DNA of 35,155 bases, taken from a bacterium (GTDB taxonomy: Bacteria > Actinomycetota > Acidimicrobiia > Spongiisociales > Spongiisociaceae). The stretch is taken from positions 1 through 35,155 of the forward strand of contig JAPOQZ010000035.1 in the NCBI GenBank assembly GCA_026710435.1. Direction: 5' to 3'. Made by a program: the position numbers and the translations under genes. Of the stretch, positions 32,499-35,155 are shown one piece after another (the first letter of the stretch is position 1; each line of letters opens with the position of its first letter). Below the pieces are notes generated by a model. It was not told the DNA's origin. It saw only the letters and a program-made list of their open reading frames with translations, and ran no database searches.

Positions 32499-33005
32499 CT
32501 ACCTGAGGAACGGGTTCCTGCTGACCAGAGCCGACTCTGCCCAACGCCTGCCGAAACCCAGATAGCGACCGGCGTTTGTGACGTACAGGCCGACCAGCAC
32601 GAAGGCGTAGATGAGGTGATCATCGAGGAATGGGTTGTGCTCGGGCCATAGGGCTGCCAGCCACATCAACACGAGCAGGATCGCCCCGGTCACCGAGGCT
32701 ATCCGGACACCGCAACCGAGTAACAGTGCCAGGCCTACTCCCAGCAGCCCGATCATGAACAACCAGTCCGCCATGGTGCTGCCTGCCATTGACTGGAAGA
32801 CGTCCTTGAACGGACCCCGAGTCGCGAACTCGAAGAAGCCACTGGTCGGGCTGGCGCCGTCGATCCAAGCGCTACCCCGCTCGGTCGCGAAACCCAACCC
32901 GAACAGCTTGTCGAGGAAGGGCCACAAGAAAATCCATCCCATCATCAGCCTCAGCGCGCCCCAGACGAACATGTCCGACCTAGGCCGTTGATCATCCGCC
33001 TTCAC
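32499..33005 (-). CDS. DoxX-like membrane protein
   Basis: 168 aa from a GTG (33003-33005) preceded by AAAGGAGGTG, an excellent ribosome site. This start is preferred to the ATG at 33140. The protein has the DoxX layout: RLMMGWIFLWPFLDKLFGLG, an extracytoplasmic loop, MADWLFMIGLLGVGLALLLG, VTGAILLVLMWLAALWPE and IYAFVLVGLYVTNAGRYLGF, about four membrane helices. DoxX relatives act with quinones or thiol redox partners, but no substrate can be assigned here. Confidence 0.8.
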   Translation of the reverse strand: MKADDQRPRSDMFVWGALRLMMGWIFLWPFLDKLFGLGFATERGSAWIDGASPTSGFFEFATRGPFKDVFQSMAGSTMADWLFMIGLLGVGLALLLGCGVRIASVTGAILLVLMWLAALWPEHNPFLDDHLIYAFVLVGLYVTNAGRYLGFGRRWAESALVSRNPFLR

Positions 33006-33348
33006 GATCCACCTCCTTTCGAACCGATGACATGAGCTCCTTACGATGGTCCGTTGGAGCTCGATTATTGATGGTAATAATATCGCTCCTCCCATGGCCG
33101 GGTCGCTAGCGTTCCACATAGGAGAACGGGAGGTGAGCACACCACAAGGCGGATTAGGCAGGTAGCTCGTGGGTTCGGGAGAGAGGCGCCACCCGTTCCA
33201 AGTAGGGCCCTAACTGGTCCTCTACCAGGGGTTTGACGAGGCACGGATCGCCTGCGGGCGCGTCGGAATCTTCGGCATCCGGACGTTTGACCAGAGGACG
33301 AGTACCCGAGCCTGGGATACAAAGGCTCGGTTTCGAAGGCGGATCCGA
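33006..33348. other. intergenic region, promoter-like AT dyad and hairpin
   Basis: No gene supported. ATTATT (33064-33069) and AATAAT (33076-33081) form an AT-rich dyad about 60 bp before the DoxX-like gene, the likely promoter zone. CCGAGCC (33307-33313) and GGCTCGG (33325-33331) form a 7-bp hairpin just beyond the end of the ABC transporter genes. On the minus strand it could be a weak terminator for them, though no T-run follows. Confidence 0.45.
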
Positions 33349-34104
33349 CTAGAGAATCTGGCTGAGGAACAGCTTGGTGCGGTCGTGCTGCGGGTTGGTG
33401 AAGAAGTGCTCCGGCGTTCCCTCCTCGACGATGGTTCCGTAGTCGAAGAAGAGGATCCTGTCGGCCACCTGCCGGGCGAATCCCATCTCGTGGCTGACCA
33501 CGATCATGGTCATTCCGGTGTCTGCTAGTTCCTTCATGACGTCGAGCACTTCCTTGATCATCTCGGGATCGAGGGCCGAGGTGGGTTCGTCGAAGAGCAT
33601 GATCTTGGGGTTCATGGCGAGGGCGCGAGCGATGGCCACGCGCTGCTGCTGGCCGCCGGAGAGTTGGCCCGGGTATTTGTTCGCCTGCTCGGGGATGCCG
33701 ACCCGCTCGAGCAGTTGCATTGCGTCGGCCTCCGAAGCGGTCCGGGTTCGATTGCGCACCCAGACCGGGGCCAAAGCGATGTTCTGCATGACCGTGAGGT
33801 GGGGGAACAGATTGAACTGCTGGAAGACCATGCCGACTTCGCGGCGGATGGCGTCGATGTTGCGGAGATCGTTGGTCAGTTCCATGCCGTCGACCACGAT
33901 CTTCCCCTTCTGGTGGTTCTCGAGCCGGTTGATACAGCGGATGAAAGTCGACTTGCCGGATCCCGAAGGGCCGATGATCACCACCACCTCACCCCAGGCC
34001 ACCGAGGTGGTTACTCCGGTCAGCGCCTGGAAGTCACCGAACCATTTCTTGACATCCTCGCAGAGGATCGCTGGTGATCCGTCGGTGTGTCCGTTGCCGG
34101 TCAT
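33349..34104 (-). CDS. amino-acid ABC transporter ATP-binding protein
   Basis: 251 aa, GlnQ/HisP type. Walker A GPSGSGKS (45-52), Q-loop FQQFNLF (94-100), signature LSGGQQQ (148-154), Walker B IMLFDEP (168-174) and the switch His205 are all present. AAGGAGGA precedes ATG 34102-34104. It powers uptake of polar amino acids with the permease gene that starts upstream and ends 24 bp before it. Which amino acid is carried cannot be told from this sequence. Confidence 0.95.
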   Translation of the reverse strand: MTGNGHTDGSPAILCEDVKKWFGDFQALTGVTTSVAWGEVVVIIGPSGSGKSTFIRCINRLENHQKGKIVVDGMELTNDLRNIDAIRREVGMVFQQFNLFPHLTVMQNIALAPVWVRNRTRTASEADAMQLLERVGIPEQANKYPGQLSGGQQQRVAIARALAMNPKIMLFDEPTSALDPEMIKEVLDVMKELADTGMTMIVVSHEMGFARQVADRILFFDYGTIVEEGTPEHFFTNPQHDRTKLFLSQIL

Positions 34105-34128
34105 ATCGTCCTCCTTGATGGTTCAACC

Positions 34129-35155
34129 TCAGCGTTCCCCGAGGCCGAGGCTGTGTTCGTAACGGAGGCTCAGCCGGGAGATCGTGAAGGTGATTATCCA
34201 ATAGAACAGCGCCATGAAGAACATCATCTGGGGCAGGGTGCCTTGGAAGTTGGGATCGCTCTGCTGGGGAATGAAGCTGCGGGCGATCAGCAGGATGTCT
34301 GCCAGCCCGATGATCGCGACCAGAGAGGTGTCCTTGAAGGCGACGATCACCGACCCGACCAGCGCCGGGATCACGGTCCGCACCGCCTGGGGCAGGATCA
34401 CCAGCGAGGTGGACTGGACGATGCTCAGGCCCGTAGCCCTGGCCGCCTCGTACTGGCCTCTGTCGATGGCCTGCAATCCCCCCCTGATGTTCTCCGCCAC
34501 GTACGCCGAGTTGAAGATGGCGATGGCTGCGACGATCCGGATGATCTCGTCGAACTCCACGCCGCTCGGCAGGAAGGCGGTCAGCATCGCGGATCCGAAG
34601 AACAGCCAGGTAATCATCGGAACGCTGCGCACCAGTTCGATGTAGCCGGTCGCCAGGAGGCGGAAGATGGGCATGGACGACGTCCGGGCCAGAGCGAGGA
34701 TGAGGCCGGCGGGTAGGGACAGAGCAATCCCGGTGACGGCCAGAAGGATGGTCAGATTGAACCCGCCCAGGAAGGTCGTGCCCTGGAATTCGAGGGACGT
34801 GTTGGCCGCGCCGAGCCGGAATGCCAACACTATCAGCACGGCAGCTACTGCCCAGGCCCGGACCAGGTTGGCCCTTCCCCGCTGCGTTCCTCCGAATGTG
34901 GGCGTTACGAGCAGGAACAGGGTGAAGGCGATGATGAGTATGCGGTAGAGGAACGGCATCGGGATGAACCAGATCAAGAGGCAAACCACCGTCATGCCCG
35001 CAGCGGATGCCCGGACCATTTCCACGGGCTCCTTGACTGTCAGGGCGGCGATCAGTATCGCCAACCCGATCAGGGTCATCCCCCCAGTGACCCAGAGGGG
35101 TTCCTCCCCCGAAGCGAATGGCAGGGCGGCCGTCACCAACCCGATAGCCCCCACG
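34129..35155 (-). CDS. amino-acid ABC transporter permease (partial, cut by right edge)
   Basis: At least 341 residues of a HisM/GlnP-type permease. The frame is open through the window edge, so the true start lies beyond. The N-terminal part seen has several extra membrane helices (TLIGLAILIAALTV, GMTVVCLLIWFIPM, ILIIAFTLFLLVT). The usual permease domain follows: NLTILLAVTGIALSLPAGLI, YIELVRSVPMITWLFFGSA, and the coupling EAA loop QYEAARATGLSIVQSTSLVI. Permeases with extra N-terminal helices occur in general L-amino-acid transporters (AapM-like). Confidence 0.92.
   Translation of the reverse strand, partial: VGAIGLVTAALPFASGEEPLWVTGGMTLIGLAILIAALTVKEPVEMVRASAAGMTVVCLLIWFIPMPFLYRILIIAFTLFLLVTPTFGGTQRGRANLVRAWAVAAVLIVLAFRLGAANTSLEFQGTTFLGGFNLTILLAVTGIALSLPAGLILALARTSSMPIFRLLATGYIELVRSVPMITWLFFGSAMLTAFLPSGVEFDEIIRIVAAIAIFNSAYVAENIRGGLQAIDRGQYEAARATGLSIVQSTSLVILPQAVRTVIPALVGSVIVAFKDTSLVAIIGLADILLIARSFIPQQSDPNFQGTLPQMMFFMALFYWIITFTISRLSLRYEHSLGLGER

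Overview
The window is chromosomal DNA from a GC-rich bacterium, most likely an actinobacterium and plausibly of the Acidimicrobiia type. This is inference. It rests on the dnaK-grpE-dnaJ-hspR gene order, the DUF3151 gene, menaquinone synthesis (menB), frequent GTG starts, and leaderless-looking promoters (a TANNNT box 6-8 nt before an ATG). No rRNA, tRNA or CRISPR array was seen.

Layout. (1) 1-6200, core: recR and dnaX on the minus strand; then metX, metY and a CoA-binding protein gene on the plus strand. metX is preceded by a folded leader that looks like a riboswitch. A small membrane protein gene follows on the minus strand. (2) 6595-10656: the chaperone operon dnaK-grpE-dnaJ and the repressor gene hspR. 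(3) 10657-27190, accessory island: six ~23-bp direct repeats; a DUF4143 ATPase; a MazEF-like toxin-antitoxin pair next to the decayed end of a second DUF4143 gene; a HigBA-like pair with a small GIY-YIG-like protein; a single-chain nucleotidyltransferase-HEPN protein; and a long minus-strand cluster. In transcription order that cluster is a 177-aa unknown, an HTH-ImmA/IrrE metallopeptidase, a PLD-SNF2 helicase, a large N6-adenine methyltransferase, a GNAT-PIN multidomain protein and an ASCH protein. A decayed piece of a second helicase copy lies just upstream of it. (4) 27193-35155, core-like again: DUF3151, a selenoprotein B-type reductase read through an in-frame UGA followed by a SECIS-like hairpin, menB, a small membrane protein, a PadR/NfeD/stomatin operon ending in a strong terminator, a DoxX-like protein, and an amino-acid ABC transporter cut by the right edge.

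How the genes work together. metX and metY make homocysteine from homoserine by direct sulfhydrylation, and the leader may couple this to a methionine-cycle metabolite. HspR probably represses its own chaperone operon. In the island, helicase and methyltransferase overlap by ATGA, as do the 177-aa protein and the metallopeptidase, and the GNAT-PIN and ASCH genes overlap by 11 bp. This suggests three translationally coupled pairs brought together as one defence locus. The best candidates for undescribed biology are this six-gene cluster, the metX leader, the 23-bp repeat array, and the UGA-containing reductase.
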